From assembly GCF_022201045.2 (NCBI RefSeq), contig NC_068558.1, positions 4,245,501 to 4,309,500 of the forward strand: a DNA stretch of 64,000 nt, in the 5' to 3' direction. Below the pieces are notes generated by a model. It was not told the DNA's origin. It made no database searches and saw only the letters and a program-made list of their open reading frames with translations. The DNA is from Citrus sinensis (Eukaryota > Streptophyta > Magnoliopsida > Sapindales > Rutaceae). The position numbers and the translations under genes were made by a program. Below are positions 1-12,172 of the stretch, one piece after another (within the stretch, counting starts at the first letter, position 1; every line of letters begins with the position of its first letter).

Positions 1-58
1 ATTAATTTAATTTAATCAAAAACTTATTAATATGCTTGACTTCTTTGTTATAATCTAG

Positions 59-2358
59 GCATCAAACCCTTTGTTACAATCTTTCACTTTGATTCACCGC
101 AAGGCCTGCAAGAAAAGTATGGTGGCCCCTTGAATCGATCTTTTGTGTGAGTAAATCTTCTATACAACCCTTCTCCGGAGTACAAGCTTACTGACAAATG
201 ATAATTATCTCTGGAATTATACGATTAAAATTCTTCAACTCCATATGCCCTACAAACACAAATATTATATTGGAGTTCATATCGTTTTTTCCTTTTCTAA
301 TATTAATAAAACATGGACGTCGGCATCATCTAATAATTAATTATAATCTTGCATATATGTAACCGTGCGTTTTATTTATTTATTTTTTCAAATAATATAA
401 AATTGGTTTTTGATTTCAGGGATGACTTCAAGGACTACGCAGAAATTTGTTTCAAATCATTTGGGGATAGGGTTAAGAATTGGATGACAATAAATGAGCC
501 ATTAATTGCATCAAAATATGGATATGAATCAGGAACAGCTGCACCAGGGAGATGTTCGGATAGGAACAACTGTCCAGCTGGTAATTCATCAACCGAACCT
601 TACATCGCCTCTCACAATTTTCTGCTTGCCCATGCCGCTGCTTTTAGACTCTACGAACAAAAGTTCCGAGCAAAACAAGGTGGCCAGATTGGACTCTCCC
701 TTGTGTCTCAATTTTATGAGCCCCTTTCAAATTCTTCCGATGATGAAGCGGCTGCAGAAAGAGCTTTGGACTTCCAGTTAGGATGGTCAGTTAATTTTCA
801 TCACCTCTTTATATATGTGTGTGTATATTTTCAAGAAAATTCCCATGAATATTTATATGACGAACTCTCGAGTGCTGAGTTCCACAAATTTGATGGAAAA
901 ATTATAAAAACCAATTTTATAATTTTATTTTCTTCCAATTTGAGCAATAAGTTATTTTGCTATGTTGTGTTGTAAATAATGTTATATGGCTTAAAATTTA
1001 CAGTTTAATAGTATAGACAGCTTCGTGGGATAGGATATATAAAAAATAAATTTGTCCACCATACTTTGAGTAACTATACAGACGATATAATTATTTATAG
1101 TACTATCACTTATCATAACATGAATAACATCGCTTATCATAACATGAATAATTAACATGTGTGCTAAACTAATCAATGTTGATGAAAGCAGTGTTGGTTT
1201 TGCAATCACTGCTTTTCCGTTTCAAATTTATTGTTTTTAGCTGGGAATTATGTGAAGTGGGTTGTTAATTAATTAGGTATTTAAATCCTTTGGTGTATGG
1301 AGATTATCCAAAAATCATGAGAAAGTTGGCGAGGAATAGGCTGCCAACTTTTACAGCTGAAGAGAAGAAGCTGGTCAAGGGAGCTTTTGATTTTATTGGT
1401 CTCAATTATTATACCACCAATTATGCTAAGAGCATCCCAATGAATTCAAATGACCCACCGGTCAGTGTCACTGCCGATCAATTTGTAGATTTCACAGGTA
1501 CGTAATTAAACTATGTACAAATTGTCAAATTAATTAACCCACTTTGATTTAGTTAAAAACAGGAAAAAGAAACTGCAAAATATATATTAGAAAGAGCGCA
1601 TGCAGCAATTAATGATTTATTTGCTGTGTATTGCGAATGTTGCATGCAGTGGAAAGAGATGGAGTACTTATTGGTCCAGAGGTCTGATTTCTTTTTTTAA
1701 ATTATTAAATATATAAGAAGACTACAGCAGTTTGTATAACTTCTGAAATAGTTCTTACTTGCTGCATGAAATAGGCTGAAGGGAGCGGGTACATTTACAT
1801 TTATCCAAAAGGGATGCAACAAGTTTTGGAGTATGTGAAGAACAATTATCAAAATCCTGCAATCTACATTACTGAGAATGGTTTGAGATTTGTTGCTAAT
1901 ATTTCTTTAATTGGTTTATCAGGAAATTTAATGGCATAAAATTAAGCATAATGTTTGCTTGTAGGGGTTACTGAACAACGAAACGACAATCTTACACTTG
2001 ACGTGGCATTAAAGGATGAACATCGGGTAGATTTTGTTCTTGGGCACTTGTATTATCTCCATGAGGCAATTAAGTGAGTAAATTAATTTTAATTATGTAA
2101 ATTTTGTTTCACAAAATTAACAGGAAAGCGAGTTTATATATTTAATTAGGTAATTTATTGGCTGTGAATATAATTACATGTTGCAGGAACGGAGTGAATG
2201 TGAAAGGATACTTTTATTGGAGCGCATTTGATGATTTTGAATGGGGGATAGGCTACCTTCCCAGATTTGGACTTTATTTCATTGATTACAATAACAATCT
2301 CACCCGTATTCCTAAAGAATCTGCCAAATGGGTCCGTGATTTCCTCGAAGGTACATAA
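59..2358 (+). CDS. Family-1 beta-glucosidase, 3' part (5' end outside window)
   Basis: Glycoside hydrolase family 1 beta-glucosidase, which releases glucose from glycosides by a retaining mechanism; plant members are usually secreted or vacuolar. Exons read as 59-146, 420-785, 1277-1497, 1650-1681, 1775-1880, 1965-2073 and 2187-2358, all with GT-AG borders. Visible landmarks are the substrate-binding histidine in [10 protein letters not shown], the acid/base glutamate in TINEP, a GDYPKIM block, the nucleophile glutamate in YITENG, and the C-terminal DDFEW and FGLYFIDY blocks ending at TAA 2356-2358. The N-terminal signal and first exons lie left of the window. No stop or frameshift was seen in the visible part, so it may be functional. 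It heads a cluster of broken relatives downstream. The natural substrate cannot be told from sequence. Confidence 0.88.
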
Positions 2359-3156
2359 AAGCCCAGAAAAAAAAAATATTGTAATATTTTCCATATTTTG
2401 AAGGATATATGTAGAGAAACAATGGAAAAAAAAAACTTAATCATTATTCATGTACGTGCGTGTATGTATATTCGACCGAAATATTTTTGCTACTGCATGA
2501 GCTTATATGTTGGTTGCAGCATCCTGAGTTTGCATTGATGGGATTCTCCTCCAAATTACATGAGATTCCATATATGCATGCTGAGTTTTTTTTTTTTTCG
2601 GGCACATGGAGATTGCCTTGCCATCGTTTTGGACGACTTTTTTGATATCTGGCTAGCATACTAGCTACTTGTTTTATTTTTAGTTTTCACAATGTTTCCT
2701 TTGTATTTATGGAAAATTATAAGGAGTACGGCTAATTGTGTCCTCTAATTTTGTGATAATTTCACTTTTTACATCAATACCAGCATGCCTTCCGTGAGAG
2801 GTCAATATCTTTCTCTGGACCTAATTCCTAAGGAAGTGGTTAGACAGATTGTTTGTAGGTCTCTGAAATCTACAATTGATTGGTATAGATTAATGGTTAG
2901 ATGACACATTATTATAATTTTTATAGCCCCTATCAAACCAAAATCCTGGTTAAACCACTGACTAGGGATGAAACGTATACTTAATTATTCATCTTATACT
3001 TAAATGGTAATATGTATATGTGTCTGTGTGTGTGTGTGTATAATAAATAAAGGTGTGAGTGACCTCATTTTTTTAAAAAAATGTACGTTTCACGAAATGG
3101 AAGCCTTGGACGAGTTTATTTATTTGCCTGTTGGTTGTAGATTATATTACATGCAG
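2359..3156 (+). other. Downstream flank and spacer of the GH1 gene
   Basis: No gene seen. The stretch around 2499-2550 recurs in diverged form at about 3462-3493, after the stray last exon, so the duplication included 3' flanking DNA. A short TG run lies near 3023-3040. Confidence 0.5.
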
Positions 3157-3354
3157 GAATGAATTGAATGAGAAAGGATACTTTTATTTGACTTTCATTG
3201 GTGTGCATTTGATGATTTTGAGTGGGGATTAGGCTACACTCCAAGATTTGGATTTTATTTCATTGATTATAATAATCTCACTCGTATTCCTAAAGAACCT
3301 GCTAAAGGGTTTCATGATTTTCTCAAAAGTAATACAACAAACTATGCATCATAG
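3157..3354 (+). pseudogene. Stray GH1 last-exon copy
   Basis: A diverged copy of the last exon of the upstream beta-glucosidase (compare 2187-2358). It keeps an acceptor-like TTACATGCAG and the blocks for [26 protein letters not shown] and LTRIPKEPAK, then a TAG at 3352-3354. About 11 extra bases after the GYFY codons shift the frame before DDFEW. No other GH1 exon lies between 2360 and 4930, so this is an isolated relic exon and not part of a gene. Downstream flank similarity (near 3462) shows it arose by a DNA-level duplication. Confidence 0.8.
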
Positions 3355-4933
3355 AAATTATTTTCGTTAATGATTAATGTTTCCTTGAAAAAGAATGAAC
3401 TTTATTCATTTACTTTTCTTTATATTTTTCTTTAATTTTCTGAAGGAAATCGTGTTGCAGAGCTTTGAGCTTATGTTGGTTGGCAGCACCTGAGTTTCGT
3501 ACGTTGTCGGCACTCTCTTTCTCATGGGATTAGATTCTTCGTTCTTTCTGAATTATAAAAATGGTCTTGCTATCATTTTTCTTAGGGAGCTTTTCAGCTA
3601 TGACCTTTTCACTTTTTTGTATCTTGATAGGGTATTGTTCTTTTCTAAGCGTTGTTGTTGCTACTGTTGTATCTGAGTGGAAACCCTACACAAGGGTGGG
3701 CACGATTCACTATGTTTTCTCTAAAATATACACGCTGAAATTTTGAAAATATATAAATTTTGAGTTGTTAGAACCTTTTAGATATAAATTGATATGCATA
3801 CGATATAATTTTAGGTCAAAGTGGTTTGTCTAGTTGGTTAGCCTTTGTAATAATAAAAAACAAATAGTCAATAACTCTTATTGGAATAATGATATTTGCA
3901 CAAAATCATTAAATTTAAATTTTTTTGTCTTAAGTGATAATATAATATAACTAATGGAAGAGAAAATTTGAGACATATAGTATAATTTTATTAGATAATT
4001 TCACTGAGATGATTCTATCTAAAACGGAATTCTATGATACAATGAAAGTAATAAAACAAATCAATACATATATGACATATGTAGTTGAATTTTTTTTAAC
4101 TACCACTTGGATGGTGATTTTCTAAAATAAATGCACACATGTGATGACATCATTTGTATGTTTGTTGTATGATTGACATAATGAGATTTTCTCATTTATT
4201 ATATAATTAATTTAATTTATTATGATCATTTAAAAAGTTATAAACACGTAACTAAGACAGATTCTTATTTGTAGTCCTCTGTGTGGTAAAAAATATATAT
4301 AGAGAAATCTTAAGTTACTCATAAGTCATAGTGGATTTATTCACATATATTTTTACAAAAAGATCAAAGACTTCCCTCTTATTTGGCAAAATTAACTATT
4401 TCTAGCTATAACTCATTAATAAAACTTCATTAATTTATCTATCCCCCCCCCCCCCAAAAAAAATTACGTGAATCTAAGTGTTTAGCGTTATATTGTAATG
4501 CAATGCCGTTATAGTGGATTTTAATTAAAACGTAAGGGGTGACCTAGGGATGGGTTTGGTGGTTACATTACATCGTGAGATTGAAAAAGGGCACTTAGGA
4601 AACCCAAAAGTAATTTCTTTACACTTTTTAAGTTGTTATTATCCAAACAATTTAAAGGTTGTGAGAAACTAATTTTAGGTCAGTTGTAAATTACAGATAA
4701 TGTAACTTAACAACTGCCCATTATATGATCATTTAATTAGAAATTCTTACAATTATTTCATGTTATTGAATGTAATTATTAGAGTAACGAGAAAGTCTTT
4801 AGTGCTCTTAGACTATTTGTTTCTTATTCATTTACTGTTTGCCATGTATGTACGCATATCATTATGGTTGGTTGAGATGTGCACATGGCAAAGAGTGAAT
4901 GAGAAAATAGCAATGCTCTAGAGTTAATCTCAG
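3355..4933. other. AT-rich spacer within the GH1 cluster
   Basis: No gene recognised. The 60-aa-scale open frame near 3561-3746 has no family features. A poly-C tract followed by poly-A sits at about 4443-4462. No 5' exons for the next GH1 pseudogene were found here. Confidence 0.5.
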
Positions 4934-5945
4934 GGATGATTTCAAGGACTATGCAGAAATTTGTTTTAAAACATTCGGAGATAGGGTTAAGAAATGGCTT
5001 ACAATAAACGAACCACTAATAATAGCAAAATTTGGACACGCCATGGGAATAGCCCCACCGGGAAGATGTTCAGATAGAAAAAAAATGTCCATCAGGAAAC
5101 TCATCAACTGAACCTTCCATTGCGTCCCACAACCTTCTACTTGCTCACGCAACAGCTGCTCGCGTCTACAAACAGAAGTTCCAACCAGAGCGAGGGGGAC
5201 AAATCGGACTAATTAAGCCTTGTGGGACAATATTATGATCCTTATTCAAATTCACCTCGTGATACAGCAGCAGCCAAAAGAGCAATGGATTTTGAATTGG
5301 GATGGTTAGTATATATTTTTTTTATTTTCTTGATTAATCGGGATTGATCAATATAATTCTGAAAAATTTAATGTAATGTTGGTATTTAATGAATGAATGA
5401 ATGAATTATTAATTAGGTTTATGGAGCCATTGGTGTATGGAGATTTTCCAAAAACCATGAGGCAAATAGTAAAGGACAGGCTACCGAGATGGAGTGATGA
5501 AGAGAAAAATTTGGTGAAGGGATGTTTTGATTTCATTGGTGTCAATTATTATACTACAAGGTATGCCAAGAACATTCCGATTGATTTTCGTGCACCGCCC
5601 ACCAGCTATCTCGTCGACCAATTTGTCAATGCCACAAGTAATTTGTTCACTAATTAACTAATTAAATTAATTATGAAATTGATTTTGGCAGCTGAGAAAG
5701 ATGGAGTGCCTATTGGTCCAAAGGTGTGTATATATATATATGAAATTGAATTTAGATTCTGAATATAAAAAACTCATTTTTTTTATTATTTTGGTAATAA
5801 ATAAATTTCCGTTCCATTTGCATTTTAGGCTGAAGGGAGCTTCTTCATTTACGTTTGTCCGCAAGGGCTGGAGAAGATTTTGATGTTTATGAAGCGACAT
5901 TATTAAAACCCTACAATCTACATTTCGGAGAATGATATATAATTA

Positions 5946-6133
5946 GAAGTAATGAAATAGTTATAAACTCTTGTACAAACTGACGTGGAATGATAAGATT
6001 GGCTGAATTAAATATCACTTAGCCCACATGATTTGTTTTTATTATTTTATATTTTCATTCAACCAATGAATTAATGTCACGTCAGTTTGTTCAAAATAAG
6101 TTTATACAAGAGTTTGTGGCTGTATCATCACTC
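5946..6133. mobile_element. Mutator-type MITE, copy 1 (188 bp)
   Basis: Short non-coding element with terminal inverted repeats of about 33 bp built around ACTCTTGTACAAAC and GTTTATACAAGAGTTTGTGG. It is flanked by a perfect 9-bp direct repeat ATATAATTA at 5937-5945 and 6134-6142. The 9-bp target duplication is typical of Mutator-like elements. A second copy lies at 29784-29969. It landed in an intron remnant of the GH1 pseudogene. Confidence 0.85.
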
Positions 6134-6211
6134 ATATAATTAGACATTTGTTGTTATATATACATATTATTATTTTTAGGTGCCGACGCTCTCATTTATT
6201 TTTTAATACAA

Positions 6212-6245
6212 ACATGCTATTAAATCATGTGGTTTAATAGCGTGT
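6212..6245. repeat. Small inverted repeat and partial direct copy
   Basis: ACATGCTATTAAA pairs with TTTAATAGCGTGT across an 8-base loop. A similar unit follows at about 6256-6290 (TTTATTAAACTATGTGG). Function unknown; possibly the remains of a MITE. Confidence 0.4.
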
Positions 6246-6323
6246 CTGCATTGATTTTATTAAACTATGTGGTTTAACAATATGTTCACATGAAAAAAAA
6301 TGAAGACATCTACATAAGAGAAG

Positions 6324-6326
<3 letters not shown>

Positions 6327-6354
<28 letters not shown>
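6327..6354. repeat. (TA)n microsatellite
   Basis: Perfect TA dinucleotide run of 14 units inside the GH1 pseudogene. Confidence 0.95.
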
Positions 6355-6356
<2 letters not shown>

Positions 6357-7139
6357 AAAGAAATTCATAATCATCCAGTTAGGATCAATCTAAACCAGCC
6401 CATAATGGATAATTCAGCATGCAAACTATTAAACAACTTATTAGAAACCCAAGACAGGTATGAGAAAGCTATCAGACCATATAGCATTTCAATAGTATAA
6501 TGTCATTAGACTCATTACACTATTAAATCATATGCAGCATTAATTAAAATTGTTATACCTAGAATAATATATAATGCAACAGGTTATGTATGTATATTAA
6601 CAAAAAAATATAATTGGGTGAATTTTAATTTGTGCATGGGTGTTACTGAGAAACGAAACGACACACTTGCAATTGACGCTGCCTTAAAGGATCAACATCG
6701 GATTAGCTTTATTCTAAGGCATTTGTATAGGATCCGTAGAGCCATCGAGTAAGTGATCATCATCATGGATTAAATACATAGAAAATGTACCCTAATGAGT
6801 GAATGAACTAATTAATTAATTTGTCATAGTTAGCTAGGGAGAATACTATATGTTAATTATTATTATTATTTAGTCATTACCATTAATTTAGTATTAATAA
6901 AATAAATTGATGCATGGTGGTGGTGTTGCAGGAAAGGAGCGAATGTGAAAGGATACTTCTATTGGACTTTATTTGATGACTTTGAGTGGTCGGAGGGATT
7001 TAAATATTTAATCCTAGACACATACTTTTACTACACTGATTACAAAAACAATCCCACCCGCATCCCCAAAGATTCTGCTAAATGGTTCCACGCTTTCATC
7101 AAAGGGCAGGGCCAGGCTTCACACTACTATATCACATAA

Positions 7140-7507
7140 TTAAACTCTGCTAATTCATATATTTATGGTTCCAATATTTATTGTGTTCGCACAAATATTG
7201 ATTCATTACAACTTAATTATGTTGCTTGAAATTATATATGTAATTTTAAATTCTATATGCTGATAGTTGAATAAAGATGTAAAAGCCATTAAATGTTAAA
7301 TTGCACACTTGACACATGGATTTTTAAAAATTGGGGCACATATTAACATTGATGAAAATGAGATTACTTAATTGGATGTTCGATTACAACAATGCTAACT
7401 TGTTGTCTTCGGAAAAGAGACCCCTTCTAATAAGCGTTGGAAAAAAAAAAAACGACCCAGAATATTCAAGATCCTATCTCGGTTTCAGCTGATGAAATTT
7501 GATGAGG

Positions 7508-7539
<32 letters not shown>

Positions 7540-7744
7540 GCATGAACCGCACGCAAGAATTAATAAATAATTAAGATGATTAATATTGTGGCATTGAAAT
7601 TGATGATAAGCTAGAGGCAATAGCTATGAAGTTACCGTAACATACAGCTCACATAAAGATGCTGTTGTGTGAGCTGTGTTGGTTTCAGCGCCCATTGATG
7701 AACAAAGATATTTCAAGGGCTTAGCATTTTCATTTTGATTTTTG
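7140..7744. other. Spacer between GH1 relics
   Basis: No gene seen. It holds a perfect (AC)n run at about 7508-7534 that passes into TATATA. Confidence 0.5.
7508..7534. repeat. (AC)n microsatellite
   Basis: Perfect AC dinucleotide run of about 13 units in the spacer before the third GH1 relic. Confidence 0.95.
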
Positions 7745-8372
7745 ATATCAGTTCATCAGAGATAGTTCTTGGCCTGTATGGATATAAAATGGGTAGCAAA
7801 ACCAAGAATCCTAAACCTGCTACTGATCCCTACCCTGCTACTCATCATATCATACTAGCCCATTCTGCTGCTGCTGCTAAGCACAAGGAAAATTATCAGG
7901 TGAAATTTAAATTGCCTTTTCAAATCCTCAAACGTGCCAAAATTATAAATATAGATTTTTTAGGCAATTAGTTTTAGTAGTTTCCTTTTATAGCCTATTC
8001 AAGATGGAGAAATTGGAATTTCACTGGTATGCTAATGGTTTGAGCCTCACTCACAGCTTTCCCACCATAAGGAGGCAGCAGAAAGAGCCACAGGCTTGCT
8101 CTTGGATGATTTGTTTGATTACTGTCACAGATAATTAAAACATTTAGAATTCTTTTTCAGGTATATATCCATTTGTTTATGGAGATTAGCCATTTATTTT
8201 CTATGAAGGCTTTGGTTAGGGATGGATTTCCAAGATTCTCAGAAGAGAAGAAAGACTTGATTAAAGGAGCCTATGATTTGTAGGGGTTAATTACTGTACT
8301 TTGCGGAATGCAACAACACTTTCAATTAACACCAGTGATTTTCATCAACTCCATGACCAATTCCAATAGGTT
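7745..8372 (+). pseudogene. Heavily eroded third GH1 relic
   Basis: Fragments of a different GH1 subtype can be read in order. An exon reads DPYPATHHIILAHSAAAA (7830-7880; equivalent to [18 protein letters not shown]). After a remnant intron comes GEIGISLVC followed by a stop, then WFEPHS (8007-8060) and a KEAAERATG segment. A further piece matches PFVYGD followed by a stop, then KALVRDGFPRFSEEKKDLIKG (8165-8270). The last reads AYDL then a stop, where DFIGVNY is expected, followed by SINTSDFHQLHDQ. Frames change and stops interrupt it, and no nucleophile (TENG) exon was found. It is older and more diverged than the pseudogene at 4934-7139. Confidence 0.75.
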
Positions 8373-8731
8373 GATCTTAAAGGTATATTCTTCGCATGGT
8401 CAAGCTTGCAAAGATCTCTCACATTCAGTACTCAAAATTCTTTCTTGAAGAGATGAGATTTCAAAGGGCTGTTGGCACTTCAAGTCTTCTTCTTTTTTTT
8501 TTTTTGGGGTCATTAATAATAATGGTGGATGAACTAGCCTGGTTCTCTTTGTCTTTGAATTTTGCTTTTTATGAATGAACTCTATCTCGCATTTTCTCAA
8601 ATTATTGCAATGGTCACTGAGACTATCATTGGTAACAGACTATTGCTCTCTGATTTGTATGGAAGAAAATTTACAAATCAGTCTCAGTCTCTCAGATGAG
8701 ACAAAAATATTGAGTACACTAATTGAGTTGC
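8373..8731. other. Spacer and 3' flank of the O-fucosyltransferase gene
   Basis: No gene seen. A T-run at about 8490-8505 is the only notable tract. Part is probably 3' UTR of the minus-strand gene. Confidence 0.45.
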
Positions 8732-11237
8732 TTAAAAAACACCAGTGTTGTGTTTGCGCATGCACTCGGGAACTGGATATGCCGTCACGTCCCGGTCTCT
8801 CTTGTTAGTCCTTCGCTCAGGCTGCCCCTGAGATTTACTGTGTATCTTTCTTATAATGCTTCCAAATTCTTCATCAGAAATTGAGGAGTCAAAGAAAGGA
8901 AGCATGGCTTTCTTGTTAGGCTTTATGTACTTCCAATGACCCACATAGGCACGGTGACCCTGTCAAGTCGATCAACAATTACCTTCATTTTACTACAATA
9001 TCTATAAGATTGTTGTATACCTAAGTAAATACCAGCCTTAGCTCACACAAACCTGCATGACTCGGCCCATGTTTCCACCGTGGGAAGGCACAAATACATT
9101 GCTGTTCAACGAGACAATGTAGTCAATTGCAGCAAGAGAAGAGGACCTGTTGACATACGGAGAGAGTTCACCTTCTTGAGCCAACATCTCCTTGGTCACC
9201 AAATATGGAAATTCTGCAGCAAGTGGCTGCAGCGCCTGGTGACCCCCAAATGGCTCTCCTCCAGCAATGTATATTCTTGCACTACTTGGCGCTCCCAAAG
9301 CCTTCAAAAACCTAAACCAATTACCATGTTCAAATGTAATAAACCAAAACTAAAACTTTGAACTAAATCTACCCCACAGTTCTGTTTTTGGTTTCTGATT
9401 TAATTTACCTTGCTATCTCTGAAGCAGTAAGAGGACAGAGTCCAGCAAGTCTTCGCTGAATGTGGCTCATGTTCAATTTTCCTGTGAGGTATTCAGGTTG
9501 AGATTCGCGAATCTTGGCAATAATTTCATCATATTCCAAGCCTAAACCAGTGAGACATCCGGTTCTGACCCAAACGTCCTTCTCCATCCGGAGATGGAGG
9601 GCAATATATGGACCTTCAATCCACATTCTCCTTGCAAGTCGGTTTCCAAGTTCCTGAATTGGAGCTGCAAATCTTAAAGCATGGAAGGCTACCTGCATAT
9701 ACAGAAGAGTTTTAAGGAATCAACACATGATGGCAATATTTTGCTCAGTAACTATGTTCATGACTTTCTAATCTAACATTCATGTAAAATGACTTTAGAA
9801 TGCACCTTGCATCGAAGCTTCTGCAGATCAGGTGGAAGATTCTTGGAGAGCTTAGTATCTAACCCTTTTAGTACAAGAACACCTTCTTCATTTAGCTACA
9901 TGAACCAGGAATGTGAAAAGAAGCGTGACTACAAGGAGAAACAATAAATATCTATATTTCAAGCATGCTTCCATAGGCATCACAATGTCACCTTAATTAG
10001 CTTAAAAAAATGGGCAAAGTTTCATGCAAAGAGTTTATATTAATATATAAAGACATCAGGGTAAGATTTTTCTGCCATACTTGTTTGAAGAACCTGGCAC
10101 GGATCCAAAATGGAGAAATGTTGTAAGGAAGCTGATTTTCAATGGACTGTCTTGACATCAAATGTGTTGAGGGAAGGGATGATACAACTCTTACGTCTGC
10201 TTGTAAAGTCCTCTTGAAGTGTTTGACATTAAAAATGTCCGAGAATTCACTGCAATTATCATTAAACAAGTGAATGTTTAACAAAACTTCACAAGGGACC
10301 GAGTCCTCAAAAGTACTAGTATGCATTGAAAGACACTGTTTGCTCTGCACCGATGAGAAGCTGAGGTGTTTCTCCAGGAAACACACATAGAGCCAAGATG
10401 ATTAATCCAAAAACTTTTACAAATAACAATCCTCACAGAAAATGAAAATTAACACTTTAGTCAGGTCACATAACCATCCAAGAAAATACACAATTTGCAA
10501 TTTTCACCACCACAAGATGAACTGACATGATGGGCTAATTAAAGACACAAAATTAACTAAAATTCTCTTTACCTCTCATCTCCCCAAATCAGATTAACCT
10601 GCAAGACGGGCACAACCAAGGCTGCTTCAAGAATCCTTGCAATAACAACAGCATCAACAATCTGATTCCTCTGCTGATTCAATCCTCCTGAAGCCACGAC
10701 CACCAAGAACTTCCTCTTCTCCTTGGAAATCTTGGCTGACTTTCTTCTATACGCAAGACTGAAATCCAAACAAGGCTTGTAACCTTCACTACCAGGCTGC
10801 TGCCAAAACTCCCTCTCCTCCTTGGACAAATTACCAGCCACTAGCTGTGCCGGTAAAGGCACCAGTACGCTATTAGCCAACCCCGCAGGCTCGTGACCAT
10901 CCTCATTGTAAGTGTTTGACGAAGCAAGAGAAGCAAAGAGCATAGCGGAGTTTGAAGAGAGTGGATTTTGTGAAGAAGGTGAGATGAGAGAGCAAGGGGG
11001 TGGATCTTGGTAACTTTGTATGAAGTTAAGAACAGAAACTCCCAAGAACGTGAAAGTAAGCAAGAGTGAAAGAAAAAAGATTGCGAAGTTTTGTGGTGTG
11101 AAGAGCCTTTGGTGGCTTCTCGGGCTTTTCTTGGGAGACAAGAAAAGAGAAGTGAATGGAGAGATTGAGAAAAGTTGAAACAATGGTGACGGTGTCAGTG
11201 TGATGAACGAGTTCTTGATGATTCTTGCTCTCGCCAT
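8732..11237 (-). CDS. GDP-fucose O-fucosyltransferase family protein
   Basis: Type II membrane glycosyltransferase of the plant O-fucosyltransferase (DUF246) family, expected in the Golgi. Exons (minus): 11237-10573, 10249-10081, 9895-9806, 9692-9409, 9311-9053 and 8959-8732. The lengths sum to 1695 nt, or 564 aa. Residues about 51-71 (FAIFFLSLLLTFTFLG) form a signal-anchor helix. Recognisable blocks follow: VVASGGLNQQRNQIVDAV, a split WGDESEFSDIF, ALHLRMEKDVW with the family HLR, AGLCPLTA, and FVPSHGGNMG near the C-terminus. The start at 11237 (MARARI) was chosen because family N-termini begin shortly before the anchor. An in-frame upstream ATG at 11342 would add 35 residues without family features. 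It resembles Arabidopsis O-fucosyltransferase 23 from memory; the acceptor substrate is unknown. Confidence 0.9.
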
Positions 11238-12172
11238 GAAAGCTTGCTCGCTGTAATTTCTTGGCAAATGAAATGAAATTCTAATAATCACGGATCTTTG
11301 TATTATTTTGGCATAATCCTGAGCTAAGAAATTTGAGGTCAAAAGTCTAAAATGTCCTCAGTTTCTTGGAGATTAATAAGGTTGTTTTGGTCTAAAGAAA
11401 CGGTTACAATATAGTTATAAAATCGTTTCATTTTCCCGGGAAAAGGCGGTTACGTCACATTACACTCTCTAACTTAAAAGTAGCTAAATACCGAAACTAT
11501 CCTTCAATAAGCTAGTTCTGGTTGGCGGTCGTTTCACTTCTGAATTCTTCCCATCCTCTGTAAAACGACTTGTCGTGTATTTGTAAGGAATCCGTCAATA
11601 TAATGTGCAAGAGCTGAGACGAGCCAAAAGGCCGAAGCCCAAAGGCATGCAAGCGTAAGTTGTTCTCGACTCACTAGCCACTATTCCTTGAATCTAACAC
11701 CACCAATCCCAGCATCCACTATGATCAAATGGAATTGACCCAAGAGAGTATGATCCATTTCATATGGTGAGGAAGATTATGTGCTTTAGTTGTTGGACAA
11801 ATAGAATATCGCTCATACTTTCAATGTGGCTGATTTCATCCGAACGATGAGGAGTTTTATTATCATAATTCGTGGGCTAGGAGTACTAATGTAGGTTAGT
11901 TGCATAAGACAAACAATATACTTTTCAAGGATCATAACTTGTGCTACAGATATCTTTTTTTTTTTATTATAATAATATAATGCTTTGAAGTTTGCAGCGA
12001 GAAGAACCAATATCAAAATAGAATATACAAGGATTTTGGGAAGAGGCATTGCATCAGATCATCCCATGGATGGCTCAAACTCCTCGATCATGAAAGAGCC
12101 TGTCCATTTCTTTTGAATCCCTTTTCAGGTACCCGGATTCTCCTTCCTTCTCCGTAAACACTTGCAGATATT
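11238..12172. other. Promoter/leader of the O-fucosyltransferase gene and spacer
   Basis: No coding region supported. Small open frames near 11813-12049 lack family features. Confidence 0.45.

Larger units (their letters stand above)
4934..7139 (+). pseudogene. Beta-glucosidase (GH1) pseudogene, 5'-truncated
   Basis: A second GH1 copy, collinear with the gene at the window start. Exon remnants lie near 4934-5304, 5417-5635, 5691-5722, 5829-5935, 6638-6749 and 6932-7139. TINEP and the GDFPKTM block survive, but the copy is broken in several ways. One A is added in the A-run near 5079-5086. A second indel lies near 5213-5220 in the strand equivalent to [14 protein letters not shown] falls inside the nucleophile exon (near 5906), and that exon reads ISEND where ITENG is expected. 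The acceptor before the exon near 6638 no longer reads AG. No upstream exon encoding the TIFHFDSPQ segment was found. The intron after the nucleophile exon carries a MITE. Last-exon frame to TAA 7137-7139 is still open but diverged (GFKYLILDTYFYYTDY). Confidence 0.87.

Noticed and set aside
4443-4462. Poly-C run followed by poly-A
   Set aside because: Simple tract prone to sequencing error; no function suggested.
4540-4930. GGGATGGGTTTGG start suggesting a hAT or Harbinger element
   Set aside because: No matching opposite end or target repeat was found.
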